Positions 19,501 through 29,500 of a stretch of DNA of 64,000 nucleotides are shown piece after piece. Position 1 is the stretch's first letter, and every line of letters starts with the position of its first letter. Below the pieces are notes generated by a model. The model searched no databases and was not told the DNA's origin. It saw only the letters and a program-made list of their open reading frames with translations. The DNA lies in assembly GCA_039191605.1 (NCBI GenBank), contig JBCCXL010000002.1:372001-436000 (forward strand), in the 5' to 3' direction. Both the position numbers and the translations under genes were made by a program. This DNA comes from JBCCXL01 sp039191605. Its GTDB lineage: Bacteria; Acidobacteriota; Thermoanaerobaculia; Multivoradales; JAHZIX01.

Positions 19501-22500
19501 ACCGCCGGTCGAGGGCGATCCGCCGGCAGCTCCAGGGCGCCGTCGAGATCGGCGAGGTGGGTGCTCCACGCCGCCAGGGCGTCGTCGTAGGCCCCGGCCT
19601 CCCAGCGCTGTCGCTGCCAGTGGGCGTAGTCGCCGTAGCTCAGGGGCAGCGGCGCTAGGGAGCCTTCCGCGGTGTAGAGATGGGCGAGGTCCTGCAGCAG
19701 GCGCCCGAGGGAGAGACCGTCCGCCACGATGTGGTGGAGCGCCAGCAGCAGGGTGTGCTCCCCCGACTCCCCCGACTCCCCCGGCTGCCGTTGGCGCAGC
19801 AGCAGGGCCCGCAGCGGCGGCCCGGCGGCGAGGTCGAAGGGGCGACGCAAGAAGGTCCGGGCGAGGCGAAGGGTGAGCTCCGCCGCTCTCTGCTCCCCCA
19901 GAGGGCCGAGATCCACCGTCGGCAGGGAGAGCACCGGCGCCGTCAGCGCCCGCTGCCGCGGCTCGCCGTCCCCCTCCGACGGGGCGCTGAACACGGTGCG
20001 CAGGGTCTCGTGACGCTCCACCATCGCCGTCAGCGCCCGCTCCAAACGCCGCGGCGCCAGCGGCCCCTGCATCTTCACCGCCACCGGCAGGTGATGGGCG
20101 GGGTTCCCCGGCTCGAGCTGATCCAGCACCCAGAGTCGACGCTGAGCGAAGGTCAGCGGCGCGGCGTCATCGGCAGATTCATGGCGCGGGATGATCGCCG
20201 GCCGTTCTCCCGCGGCGGGGTGCCCGGAGGCTGCCCCGGTGGAGCCCTCGACCGACGAGTCGCCCACTCCCAGGCGCTCCCGCAGATCGGCGATGCGCGG
20301 CGCGGCGAAGAGATCGCCGGCGTCCACCGGTCGGCCGAGCTCCTCGCTGAGACGCCCCGCGACCCGCAGCGCCAGCAGGGAATCGCCGCCGAGCTCGAAG
20401 AAATCATCGTCCTCAGAGACGGCGCCAAGGCCGAGCACTTCCCGCAGGGCACGCTGCACCGCATCCTCCGCCTCGCCCCCTTGGTGCACAGAGGCAAGGC
20501 CAGCGGCACCATCGGGGGCGCTCCCGGTCGTCTCCGCCTCTGCCTCACCGTCGGCGCCGACGGGCGCCGGCAGCAGCTCGTCCAGCTCCACCACCAGGCG
20601 CTGGAGGCGCTCCTCCACCCGCTCCCGGAGAGGGTCATCCGCCCTCAGCGCGGCGCTGCGTCGCAGCGCCGCGCGGAGGGCAGACCCCAGGGAATCCCAG
20701 ACGCCCGGGAGACGCGACCCCCCGGCGAGCTCGGCACCCCTTGGATTCGGCGCGGGAAACCAGTGGCGACTCCCCTCGAGGGGAGTCGGAGGCAGGGGAA
20801 CCCGCCTTCCCGCAGGGAAGAGTCCCTCCACCGCCGACTCCACCCCGCAGCTCCAAAGGCGCCCCCGGGCCTCCAGCAGGGCGCGGTCGGCGCCCACCGT
20901 CTCGGCGTCCCGGGGATGGGGCCAGGAGGGAATCGCCGGGGTGCTCTGCGGGGTGCTTTGGGGGCGACGCCGGGCGAGGCTGGTCAAGGCGCGGCCGGGG
21001 CCGACCTCCAGCAGGGCGACGGGCTGGCCCCCGGCCCCTTGCGGCGTCGCGCCGCACAGGGTTTCCAGCCCCTCCCCGAAGCGCACCGGAGCGCGCAGCT
21101 GGCGGGCCCAATAGGACGCGGCGGTAGCCTCTTCATCGCGAATCCAGGTGCCGGTGACGTTGGAGACGAAGGGAATCCGCGGAGGCGCCAGCGCTCCGGC
21201 GGCGCTCACCTCGGCCTCGAAGGCCGGCAGGATGGCGTCCAGCGAGCGAGAGTGGAAGGCGTGGGAAGTGTGGAGACGACGGGTCTCGACCCCCTGATCC
21301 GCCAAGTCCGACTCCAGATCGGCGATCCCGGAAGCCGGTCCGGAGACCACGCAGGCGTCGGGGGCGTTGATCGCCGCCAGGTCCAGATCGCCGCCCCGGG
21401 AGGCCAGCAGCTCCTCCACCGACTCCACCGCCAGCGGTACCGCCAGCATCGTCCCCGGCGCGACGCCGGCCATCAGGCGGCCGCGCACGGTCACCAGGCG
21501 CAGGGTTTGAGTCGGGCTCATCACCCCGGCGAGGCAGGCGGCGCTCCACTCCCCCACCGAATGGCCGAGGAGCGCTGCGGGGCGCACTCCGCGCTCCTCC
21601 CACCACGCCGCCAGGGCCAGCTCTACCGCCACCAGGGCCGGCTGAGCGTTCTCCGTGCGCCGCAGGGCGCGGGCCGCAGCAGCTCGCTCCGACGCCTCGG
21701 GGAAGAGCAAGGGCTCTAAGTCCTCACCCCCGTGCTGGCGAACCGTCGCCAACAGCTCTTCCAGGTGGCGACGGAAGCCTTCGTCCCGGCGCCACAGCTC
21801 CTGCCCCATGCCCGGGTGTTGGCTGCCCTGCCCCGGCAGCAGGAAGGCAACCGCCGGCGCCTGTCCGGCGGCCCGCTTCACCGGTCGCGAAGCGGCGCCG
21901 CGGGCGGCCTGGCGCAGCTGGCGAGGGGCGCTGGCGAGGTCGTCCACCAGCACCGCGCGGCGATGGGAGAAGCGGTGGCGCCCGCGGGCCAGGGTGTGGC
22001 CGATATCCGGCAGCAAGGGCGGCGAAGCCTCGGCGCTGGCCGCCTCCAGCGCTTCTCCGAGGGCCTCACAGCTCTGCTCCAGCCCCCGCTCACTGCGCGC
22101 CGAGAGCATCAGCAGAGTGGGTTCGGGCTCGCCCTCGAGGGCTACTGGAGGCGCTTCCCGATCGCCTCCGCCGGAGGCCTCCGGCGGCGCTTCTTCCAGC
22201 ACCAGGTGGACGTTGGTGCCGCCGATGCCGAAGGCCGAGATCCCGGCGCGCCGGGGCGCGCCGGCGGAATGCCAGGGACGCGGCTCGCCGCCGACGACAA
22301 AGGGGGTGACGGAGAAATCGATTTCGGCATTCGCCTCGCGGTAGCCGCAGGTGGGCGGCAGCACCCCGCGCTCCACCGCCAGCACCACCTTGATCAGGCC
22401 GGCGACGCCGGCGGCGGCATCGAGATGCCCCACGTGTCCCTTCACCGAGCCGAGCCAGCAGCTCTCCGGCGCCAGAGCCTGATCGCTGGAGGCGCGGAAG

Positions 22501-23564
22501 GCGTTGTTCAAGGCCCGTACCTCGATGGGATCGCCGAGGGCGGTGGCGGTGCCGTGGCCTTCCACCAGGCCGATGGTGGCGGCGTCGACCTCCGCCATAT
22601 CCAGGGCGCGGCGAATCACCGCCTCCTGGCCGTCGACGCCGGGGGCGGTGAAGCCCGCCTTCTGGGAGCCGTCGTTGTTGCAGGCCGAGCCGCGGATCAC
22701 CGCGTGGACCTTGTCGCCGTCGGCGAGGGCGTCTTCCAGCCGCCGCAGCACCAAGATTCCGGCGCCGTCTCCGAACACGGTGCCGGCGGCGGCGGAGGCG
22801 TAGGGGCGACAGCGGCCGTCGGCGCTGTGGATCCCCCCGGGCAGGTGCAGCTGGCCGCTGACCTGAGGCAGCCGCACCGTGACCCCGCCGGCCAGGGCGG
22901 TATCGCAGTGGTAATCCAGCAGCGACTGGCAGCCCATGTGCACCGCCAGCAGCGAGCTGGAGCAGGCGCTGGCCACCGCCAGGCTGGGGCCCGAAAGGCC
23001 GAGCTTGTAGGACACTCGGGTCGGCAGGGCGCTCTTCTGATTCAGCACCCCCGCCTGCCAGCGCTCGCCGGGAGCCAGCGCCTGCTGGGAAGCGTAGAGA
23101 TGGTGCAGCAGATAGGAGGAGCCGGTGGTTCCGGCGAACACTCCCACCCGCCCGGCGCCGCTGTCCTCCGCCCGGCGCGGATCCCAGCCGGCCCGCTCCA
23201 GCACTCGCCACGCCAGCTCGAGGAAAATCCGATGCTGGGGGTCGATGAGGGCGGCCTCCCGGGGGACGATGGAGAACAACTCGGCGTCGAATTCCTCCAC
23301 CCCATCCAGCACGCCGCGGGCGGCGACGAAGCGGGGATCATCCACCAGCTCGGCGTCGAACCCGGCGGCGATCAGCTGCTCTCTGGAGAAGCGGCGAATG
23401 GAATCCTCGGATCCCTGCACCAGCTGCCAGAAGCTCTCCACCGAGTCGGCCCCCGGAAAGCGCCCCTCCATGGCCACCACCGCCACCGCGTCCGCCGGAT
23501 CGTAATCCGGAACGAAGGAAGCTCTCGACGCCCCCTCCCCGCTGGGGCTGCTAGCTATTGGCAT
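16524..23564 (-). CDS. Hybrid PKS-NRPS: KS-AT-ACP-C-A(Gly code)-PCP
   Basis: The ketosynthase (about residues 25-455) keeps its catalytic Cys (ASACSSSL), the first His (EGHGTATALGDP) and the second (GHVGHLDAAAG). The acyltransferase has GQGSQ, GHSVGEW and the HAFHS motif typical of malonyl-CoA selectivity. The ACP has LGGDSLLAL. No ketoreductase, dehydratase or enoylreductase lies between AT and ACP, so the added C2 unit should remain a beta-ketone. A condensation domain (HHIVADG) and an A domain follow; specificity residues read D-I-L-Q-L-G-L-V-W-K, the glycine code. The last PCP is LGGDSVAS. ATG 23564 is preceded at about five bases by GAGG; GTG 23579 would overlap the upstream NRPS stop. 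The gene follows that NRPS within a few bases, implying translational coupling and direct hand-over of the Ser-Ser chain to this KS. Confidence 0.93.
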   Translation of the reverse strand: MPIASSPSGEGASRASFVPDYDPADAVAVVAMEGRFPGADSVESFWQLVQGSEDSIRRFSREQLIAAGFDAELVDDPRFVAARGVLDGVEEFDAELFSIVPREAALIDPQHRIFLELAWRVLERAGWDPRRAEDSGAGRVGVFAGTTGSSYLLHHLYASQQALAPGERWQAGVLNQKSALPTRVSYKLGLSGPSLAVASACSSSLLAVHMGCQSLLDYHCDTALAGGVTVRLPQVSGQLHLPGGIHSADGRCRPYASAAAGTVFGDGAGILVLRRLEDALADGDKVHAVIRGSACNNDGSQKAGFTAPGVDGQEAVIRRALDMAEVDAATIGLVEGHGTATALGDPIEVRALNNAFRASSDQALAPESCWLGSVKGHVGHLDAAAGVAGLIKVVLAVERGVLPPTCGYREANAEIDFSVTPFVVGGEPRPWHSAGAPRRAGISAFGIGGTNVHLVLEEAPPEASGGGDREAPPVALEGEPEPTLLMLSARSERGLEQSCEALGEALEAASAEASPPLLPDIGHTLARGRHRFSHRRAVLVDDLASAPRQLRQAARGAASRPVKRAAGQAPAVAFLLPGQGSQHPGMGQELWRRDEGFRRHLEELLATVRQHGGEDLEPLLFPEASERAAAARALRRTENAQPALVAVELALAAWWEERGVRPAALLGHSVGEWSAACLAGVMSPTQTLRLVTVRGRLMAGVAPGTMLAVPLAVESVEELLASRGGDLDLAAINAPDACVVSGPASGIADLESDLADQGVETRRLHTSHAFHSRSLDAILPAFEAEVSAAGALAPPRIPFVSNVTGTWIRDEEATAASYWARQLRAPVRFGEGLETLCGATPQGAGGQPVALLEVGPGRALTSLARRRPQSTPQSTPAIPSWPHPRDAETVGADRALLEARGRLWSCGVESAVEGLFPAGRRVPLPPTPLEGSRHWFPAPNPRGAELAGGSRLPGVWDSLGSALRAALRRSAALRADDPLRERVEERLQRLVVELDELLPAPVGADGEAEAETTGSAPDGAAGLASVHQGGEAEDAVQRALREVLGLGAVSEDDDFFELGGDSLLALRVAGRLSEELGRPVDAGDLFAAPRIADLRERLGVGDSSVEGSTGAASGHPAAGERPAIIPRHESADDAAPLTFAQRRLWVLDQLEPGNPAHHLPVAVKMQGPLAPRRLERALTAMVERHETLRTVFSAPSEGDGEPRQRALTAPVLSLPTVDLGPLGEQRAAELTLRLARTFLRRPFDLAAGPPLRALLLRQRQPGESGESGEHTLLLALHHIVADGLSLGRLLQDLAHLYTAEGSLAPLPLSYGDYAHWQRQRWEAGAYDDALAAWSTHLADLDGALELPADRPRPAVQRFDGARVPLSFGSELSGELLAAGKRQGVTPFALLWASFAATLARFAAPPSGEAAEDAGGASREVVVGTPVSSRQQPELESLVGLFLETWVLRLPVDGGAPGLETPGLETLARRAQEELGGAIRRGTVPFERVVEALAPRRDLSRNPLFQILFAFLESSLEDFSAGDLTLSPQAVDPGTAQLDLTVNLVLRPGAEPRIEGWLELSTALFDAVSLQRFAAAWRRGLRAALAEPGLDHRHWPVLSEAQHHQLVVEWPGPPGAAAGLDGEPASTGGETLEPVIVTIARRATEMDPWAVLPADPAGDSALRGRANHSPSTGPLNGPLSYTGLMSAVAAVAKNLLLHSVERPPALESPVLVALPPGGAAAAALLGIWRAGWVAVPVDPEHPAARLRAVLEDSEAQWVITSEALRDSMISALGFDGAVDSSRVLSIESLADAAGAFMEVALPTPDPQRLAYVLYTSGSTGRPKGVAVTHRTLSRFLAAMAQGPGADLVASPAALPATLLSGGEARVRSMPTLTTLAFDISLLEHFLPLVLGAALRPVPRAVAKDGHLLAQWLDRAAPTAVQATPATWRMLLAAGWRGAQDLILLCGGEALPRELAEELAEELAEGDAAGEALSTSGAADAPRRRLWNLYGPTETTVWSAAGVVSAARGGEAVPLGDPLPATRLYVLDSRLQPVALGGVGELWIAGDGLARGYHRLPARTALAFRPNPFALPDGASGEPRFRGPGSRIYGTGDLVRRRHDGRLDFLGRRDFQVKVRGFRIELGEVERAVEALDGVRGAAVTARRDGVGHRLVAHVVALPGREIQPGELQRELAGTLPGYMIPAVFDELEALPLGPSGKVNRRALGERALAAAVSGPRTPPATDAERSLAQVWTQVLGREPAREDNFFALGGDSVASVRVVSLALAAGWQLSARDLFRSPVLADLARDLEARGMTDPGQREDAPQAAGENSSGAPSSGSPSTAALAAVAVETESPDLDAAELDDFLEGL

Positions 23565-23571
23565 CTCCCCC

Positions 23572-26500
23572 TCAAGCACGGCTACCCGCCTTGTCCTTCA
23601 GCCGCTGGCGGCGGCGGCGGCGGGCGGCGCGCCCGTCCTCTGCTCGCCCTTCATCGGCCCGCCCCTCATCGGCCCGACCTTCCGCAGTCACGCCGACGGC
23701 CACCGTCTCCGCCTCCCGGCGGGGTTCCACCACGCCGCGGCCGGCGGCCTCGACAACCTCCGACGGCTCCGCGGCGCGGGCCTTCGGGGCGACGGATTCC
23801 GCGGCGGCCCGCGGCGCCGAAGCCTGCTCCTCAGCGCTGGAGCTGCCCAGCAGCAGCGCCTGCGCTCTCACCGTTGGATGCTGGAAGAGGTCCACGGTCT
23901 CCACGCCGCGACGGAAGGCCTCCTCCAGACGCGCCCGCAATCGCATCGCCAGCAGCGAGTTGCCGCCGACGTCGAAGAAGCTCTGCTCCGCCCCCACTCG
24001 CTCCAGCCCCAGCAGCTCACACCAAATCTCGGCGATCTTGCCCTCGTCTCGGCCCCGCAGGGCGGCCAGGCTTTCTCCCTGCTGTCGCCAGGGTGCCGGC
24101 AGCTCCGCCAGGGCGCGGCGATCCACCTTGCCGTTGGACGACAGGGGCAGCGACTCCAGCACCACCACCGCCGCCGGCACCATCGCCTCTGGAAGCTCCG
24201 CCGCCAGCCGCTGCCGCAGTCGGCTCCCGCTCTCCGCGGCGTCTTCCGCCCCGTCTGCAAGCTCCGCCGTGACGTAGGCCGCCAGGCGGCCGGAACCGGC
24301 GCCCTGGCCGTCCTTGCGCAGCAGCACCACCGCTTCCCGCACTCCCTCCAGGCGCCGCAGGGCTCCCTCCACCTCGCCGAGCTCCACCCGCACCCCGCGG
24401 ACCTTGACCTGGAAGTCGATGCGTCCGAGATATTCCACCTCGCCGCCGGGCACCAGCCTCACTAGATCGCCGGTGCGATAGAGCCGCGCCCCCGGCGGGC
24501 CGCCGTAGGGGGTCCCCGCCCAGGGATCCGGAACGAAGGCCGCGGCGGTGCGCTGGGGTTGACGGTGGTAGCCGCGGGCCAGCTGCACGCCTCCCAACAG
24601 CAGCTCCCCGGCGGCGCCGGGGGCCGCCGCCCGGCCGTCGCGGCCGAGCACCGCCAGCCGCACGTTGTCCACCGCACGACCGATGGGAACGATCTGCGGC
24701 CGCCGTCGGCAGCGATGCCAGGTGACGTCCACGGAGGCCTCCGTAGGGCCGTAGAGGTTCGCTAGGAGAGTCCCCGGCAGTCGCCGGTGGAAGCGCCGCA
24801 CCAGCTCCGGCGGCAGCGCCTCACCGCTGGCCACCACCTGACGCAGGCGCCGCGGCGGCCGCAGGTCCGCCGGCTCCAGGAAGAGCTCCAGCATCGAGGG
24901 TACGAAATGGGCCACGGTGACCTGGCGGCGCTCCATCACCGAGGCCAGGTAGCGGGGATCCCGATGCCCTCCGGGGCGCGCCACCACCAGCTGAGCTCCG
25001 GCAGCGAAGGCCCAGAAGAACTCCCAAACCGAGACGTCGAAGCTCATGGGGGTCTTCTGCAGCACGGCGTCCCCCTCGCCCAAGGGGAAGGCCCGCTGCA
25101 TCCAGCGCAGACGGTTGACGATCCCCTCGTGGGGCACCGCCACCCCCTTGGGACGACCGGTAGATCCAGAGGTGTAGAGCACGTAGGCGGGGTGGGTCGG
25201 CGCCAGCTGCGCCGGGATCTGCCCGACGGCGCTCTCATCGGTAGCCGCCGGGAACCGCTCTTCGGAGGGCGAGAGGGACGCGGGGAAATCTTCCGGATGC
25301 AGCACCGCGGGCCGCGCTCCATCGCCCGGCTCGGCGGCGAAGAGCTGGGCGGAGTTTGCCCCCTTCGGCATCACCCAGGCCGCCGCCGCGGCGTCCTCCG
25401 CAAGCCAGGCGAGGCGGTCCGCCGGCAGCTCCGGGTCCAGCGGCACGTAGGCCGCCCCCGCCTGTACCACCGCCAGCAGGGTCACCACCAGATCCGCTCC
25501 GCGGGGCAGCGCCACCGCCACTCGGGTCTCCGGCCCCGCTCCCCGCTGCCGCAGCGCCGCGGCGAGGAGATTCACCCGATTCCGCAGCTGCCCGGCGTTC
25601 AGCTCCTCGCCGCTGCCGTCATCCACCAGCAGCGTCCGTCGGGGGTCGCGGCGAACGGCTCGATCCAGCCCCGACGCCACCAGCTCGGCGAGGGTAGAGG
25701 CCTTCGGATCCAGCCCCTGATGCACCGGCAGCGCCGCGGTGTCGTTGGCCTCCACCAGCAGCTGATGCTGCTCCGCCGGGCTCGCCAGGGGCAGGGCCCC
25801 CAGGGGCGAGGCGGGATCCGCCACCGCGGCGACGAGGAAGCGCTGCAGCGCGGCGAGCCAGCGGGCGGCGGTGGTGGCGTCGAAGAGATCCGTGGCGAAA
25901 TCCAGCGTCGCTTCCCAGGATTGCCCCTCGGCCGCCGAATCGGTCCGCGGCGGGGCCACCGAGAGGGTGAGGTCCAGCTTCGCCGCACCGGTGGTGAGCT
26001 CCTCCGTCACCAGCTCCAGCTGCGGCAGCTCCAGGCGCGGCATCGGCTGGTTCTGCAGCACCAAGAGCACCTGGAAGATCGGCGCCTGGGCCAGGGACCG
26101 ATCCGGCGCCAGGGCATCTACCAGGGTGTCGAAGGGCAGTCGCTGGCGGCTCAGGGCGTCCGCCACCGTGGCGGAGGAAGCGGCCACCGCCGCCGCGAAG
26201 CCCTGCTCCGCCGGCAGGCCGAGGCGCAGCGGCAGAGTGTTGACGAAGCAGCCCACGGCGGCTTCCAGACGGTCGTCCTCGCGGCCGGCGACGGGGGTTC
26301 CCACCACCACCTCCCCGGCGCCCCCGGCGAAGCGGGAGAGCAGCGCGCCGTAGGCGGTGGTCAAGATCGCGAAGGGGGTGGTGCGCAGCTCCCGGGCCAG
26401 GGCCTCCACCTCGCTCCGCAGCTGATGGCTCCAGCGCGCGCTGCGGCGGTCACCGCGGTAACTCGCCACCGCCGGCCGCGGTCGATCCGCCGGCAGCTCG

Positions 26501-29500
26501 AGGGCCGTCGGCGCGCCCTGGAGACGCTCCTTCCAGACCTCCAAATCCGCCGCCGCTTCGGGGCCCAGCACCCAGCGCCGCTGCCAGCGGGCGAAGTCCG
26601 CGAAGTGCAGAGGCACCGGTGCCAGCTCGCCCCCCTGATCAGCGCTACCACCGCCCTCGAGGTGAAGCCCTTCTTCCTGGTCAGCCCCTTCTTGGTGATC
26701 CGTCCAGTGCTGACGGTAGAGGACGCCGAGCTCCCGCACGATGAGGCCCAGGGACCAGCCGTCGGCAGCGACGTGATGCAGGCCCACCAGCAGGTCGTGA
26801 GCCTCGCCGCCGGGATGTCTCAGCAGCGCCAGGCGCAGCAGCGGGCCGCGGCCGAGGTCGAAGGAGCGACGGGCGAAGCGCTGGGCGAGATCCTGGGGCA
26901 GCTCGCCGCCATCGCCGTCGAGGCCTCCCAGATCCACCACCGGCAGCGGCACCAGGGCCGCGGAGCTCGCCACCGGGGCGATGCGCTGCACCGCCCGCCC
27001 CCGCCGCTCCGGCAGCGCGCTGCGCAGCGCGCCGTGGCGATAGACCAGCTCCTGGAAGGCCGCCGCCAGCGCCGGCACCTGGAGCCGCCCTCGCAGCCGC
27101 AGCCTCGCCGGCATGTGGTAAGCCACGGAGGCCCGGGGCAGCAGCCGGGAGAGGAACCACAGACGCTCCTGAGTCGGCCCCAGGGGAGCTTCCCGCCATT
27201 CTTCCGGGGCCGCCGGTGGCGCCGGAGAGGGGCGCTCGCCGTAGCCCAGGCGGTCCGCCAGGGCGCGGGCCGGGGAGCCCAGGGGGGCGGGCTCTTCCTG
27301 CCGCCAGCGGTGGGCGACGGAAGCCTCGATGCGGCGGTGGCGGTGGAAGCGGGGATCTCCCATCATCCGGTCTCCGCCCTCGCCGCTCTTCAGCCCGTCG
27401 GTCATCCGTCCCGGGCTGTAGGGCTCCAGCAGCGCGCTGTGATAGCCCAGCCCCAGCGCCCGGCACAGGCCTTCCATCGCCGCTTCCGGATCCTGCACCA
27501 GCTCCTCGAAAGAGAGCTCCACCCAGCGATCCGCCGGCACCCGCTGACGCAGCTGCAGGATATTCCTCTGGGCCAGCACCCAGCAGGCCTCCCCCTGATG
27601 TTCGGGAGAGGGGCCGAAGCGGTAGACCTGATCCATGCTCGCCGCCACGAAGGAGTGGATCACCGCCTGGGGATGGCGCAGCAGATGAATGTAGACCGGC
27701 TCTTCGAAGAGCTGCTCCGTCTTCGCCAGGGTGGCGGCGGAGAGGGCGTAGGAGGGGGTCTTGTCCACCAGTCGACGCTCCCCCGAGGCGGCCTCCAGGC
27801 GGCGGTACACCTGAGCTACCGAGAGCCCCTCTTCCCGCCACTGCTCCTCCAGACGGCGGGCGCCGCCGGCGGCCAGCTGGTAGAGATCCATCATCGCCCG
27901 GGTCAGGCCCTCGCCGGAGAAGGCGTCTCGACCGGAAAAAGCCTGCGCCCGCTCTTCCAGGGTGTCGAAGTGCAGCAGCTCCAGCTCCGGCGGTGAGAAG
28001 AGCTCCGGATGCCCCGCCAGCATCACCCGCAGCAGGGTCGAGCCAGAGCGGAAGGGTGAGAGGATCACCACCGGACGGTGCAGCGCTGGCCGGCGGCCGA
28101 GGGCAGCAGCAGGGGCAGGGCCGGACAACAGGGCATCGAAGTGCTCCGGCTGACGCCAGCGGGAGGTCACCGCCGAGCGGACGACGGAGACTTCATCCTC
28201 CTCCGCTCCAGAGCGAGCCTCGGGGTCTTCCTCCCCTGCCGCAAGGCTGGCTCCCGTCCAGCGGGCCACCGCCGTCGGGAAGCGCTCCCCGAGGTGCGCC
28301 GCCAAGGCCTCCAGGCGGGGCGCATCGAAGAGGGTCATGACGTAGAGGGTCTCCCCCAACGCCACCTGCAGGCGGTTGATCATCAACGCCCCGCGCACCG
28401 AGTCTCCACCGAGGGCGAAGAAATCCTCCTCCGGCTCCGGAAGGCGCCCCTCCGGAAGGTCGAGGACCTCTCGCCACAGCTCGGCGAGATGCCTTTCCAC
28501 CGCGTTGTGGGCGCGGGAAGCCTTCCTCTCCTGAGCTGCAGCGCCGGGCCGATGGGCCGGCATCGCCGCCAGCGCCCGGCGGTCGACCTTGCCATTGGTG
28601 GTCAGCGGCAGCGCCCACACCAGGCCATAGGCGGAAGGCACCATGGGCCCCGGCAGGCGCTGATTCAGCGCGGCGGCGAAGCTCTCGGGAGTCAGCGCGG
28701 ACTCCGGCACGTCCGGCTGGGAGACCAGGTAGGCCACCAGCTCGAGGCCGCCGCCGACTCCGGGGCGGGCCAGCACTTCGGCCTCCTTCACCCCTTCGAG
28801 GGCGATCAACGCCGCCCGCACCTCACCGAGCTCAATGCGTACGCCCCGCACCTTGACCTGGTGATCCAGCCGGCCGAGGTACTCCACCGCTCCACCGGGA
28901 GCGATGCCCGCTCCGCCATCCACCAGTCGGCGGGCGAGATCGCCGGTGCGGTAAACCCGAGCCCCGGAGGGACGGCCGCCGTGGCCGGCCCAGGGGTCCG
29001 GGCGGAAGCGATCGGCGGTCAGCGACGGTCGATGGAAATAGCCGCGGGCCAGCTGGATGCCGCCGAGGGCGACCTCTCCGGCGGCGCCCAGGGGAGCGAG
29101 GCGGAACGAGGCGTCCAGCAGATCGACGGTGGTATTCGCCACCGGATGGCCGATGGGTACCGAGGGACGGGCAGCGGCCTGCTGCGGATCCCGGGGCGCC
29201 GCGGCGTAGGTGACGTCCACCGCCGCCTCCGTCGGCCCGTAGAGGTTGTGGAGCTGAGCTTCGGTCTCTCTGCCGATGGTCGACGCGAAGCGGGCGGCGA
29301 GCTCCCCCGGCAGCGCCTCGCCGCTGGCCAACACCCGCCGCAGCGAGCCACAGCCCAAGGCCGCCGGCTCCTCCACGAAGGCCTGCAGCATGGAGGGCAC
29401 GAAGTGCACGGTGGTGACCTGGCGCTGCTGGATGCGGCGGGCGAGATAGGCGGTATCGCCGTGGCGACCGTCTTCGGCGATCACCATCGTCGCCGCCGCC

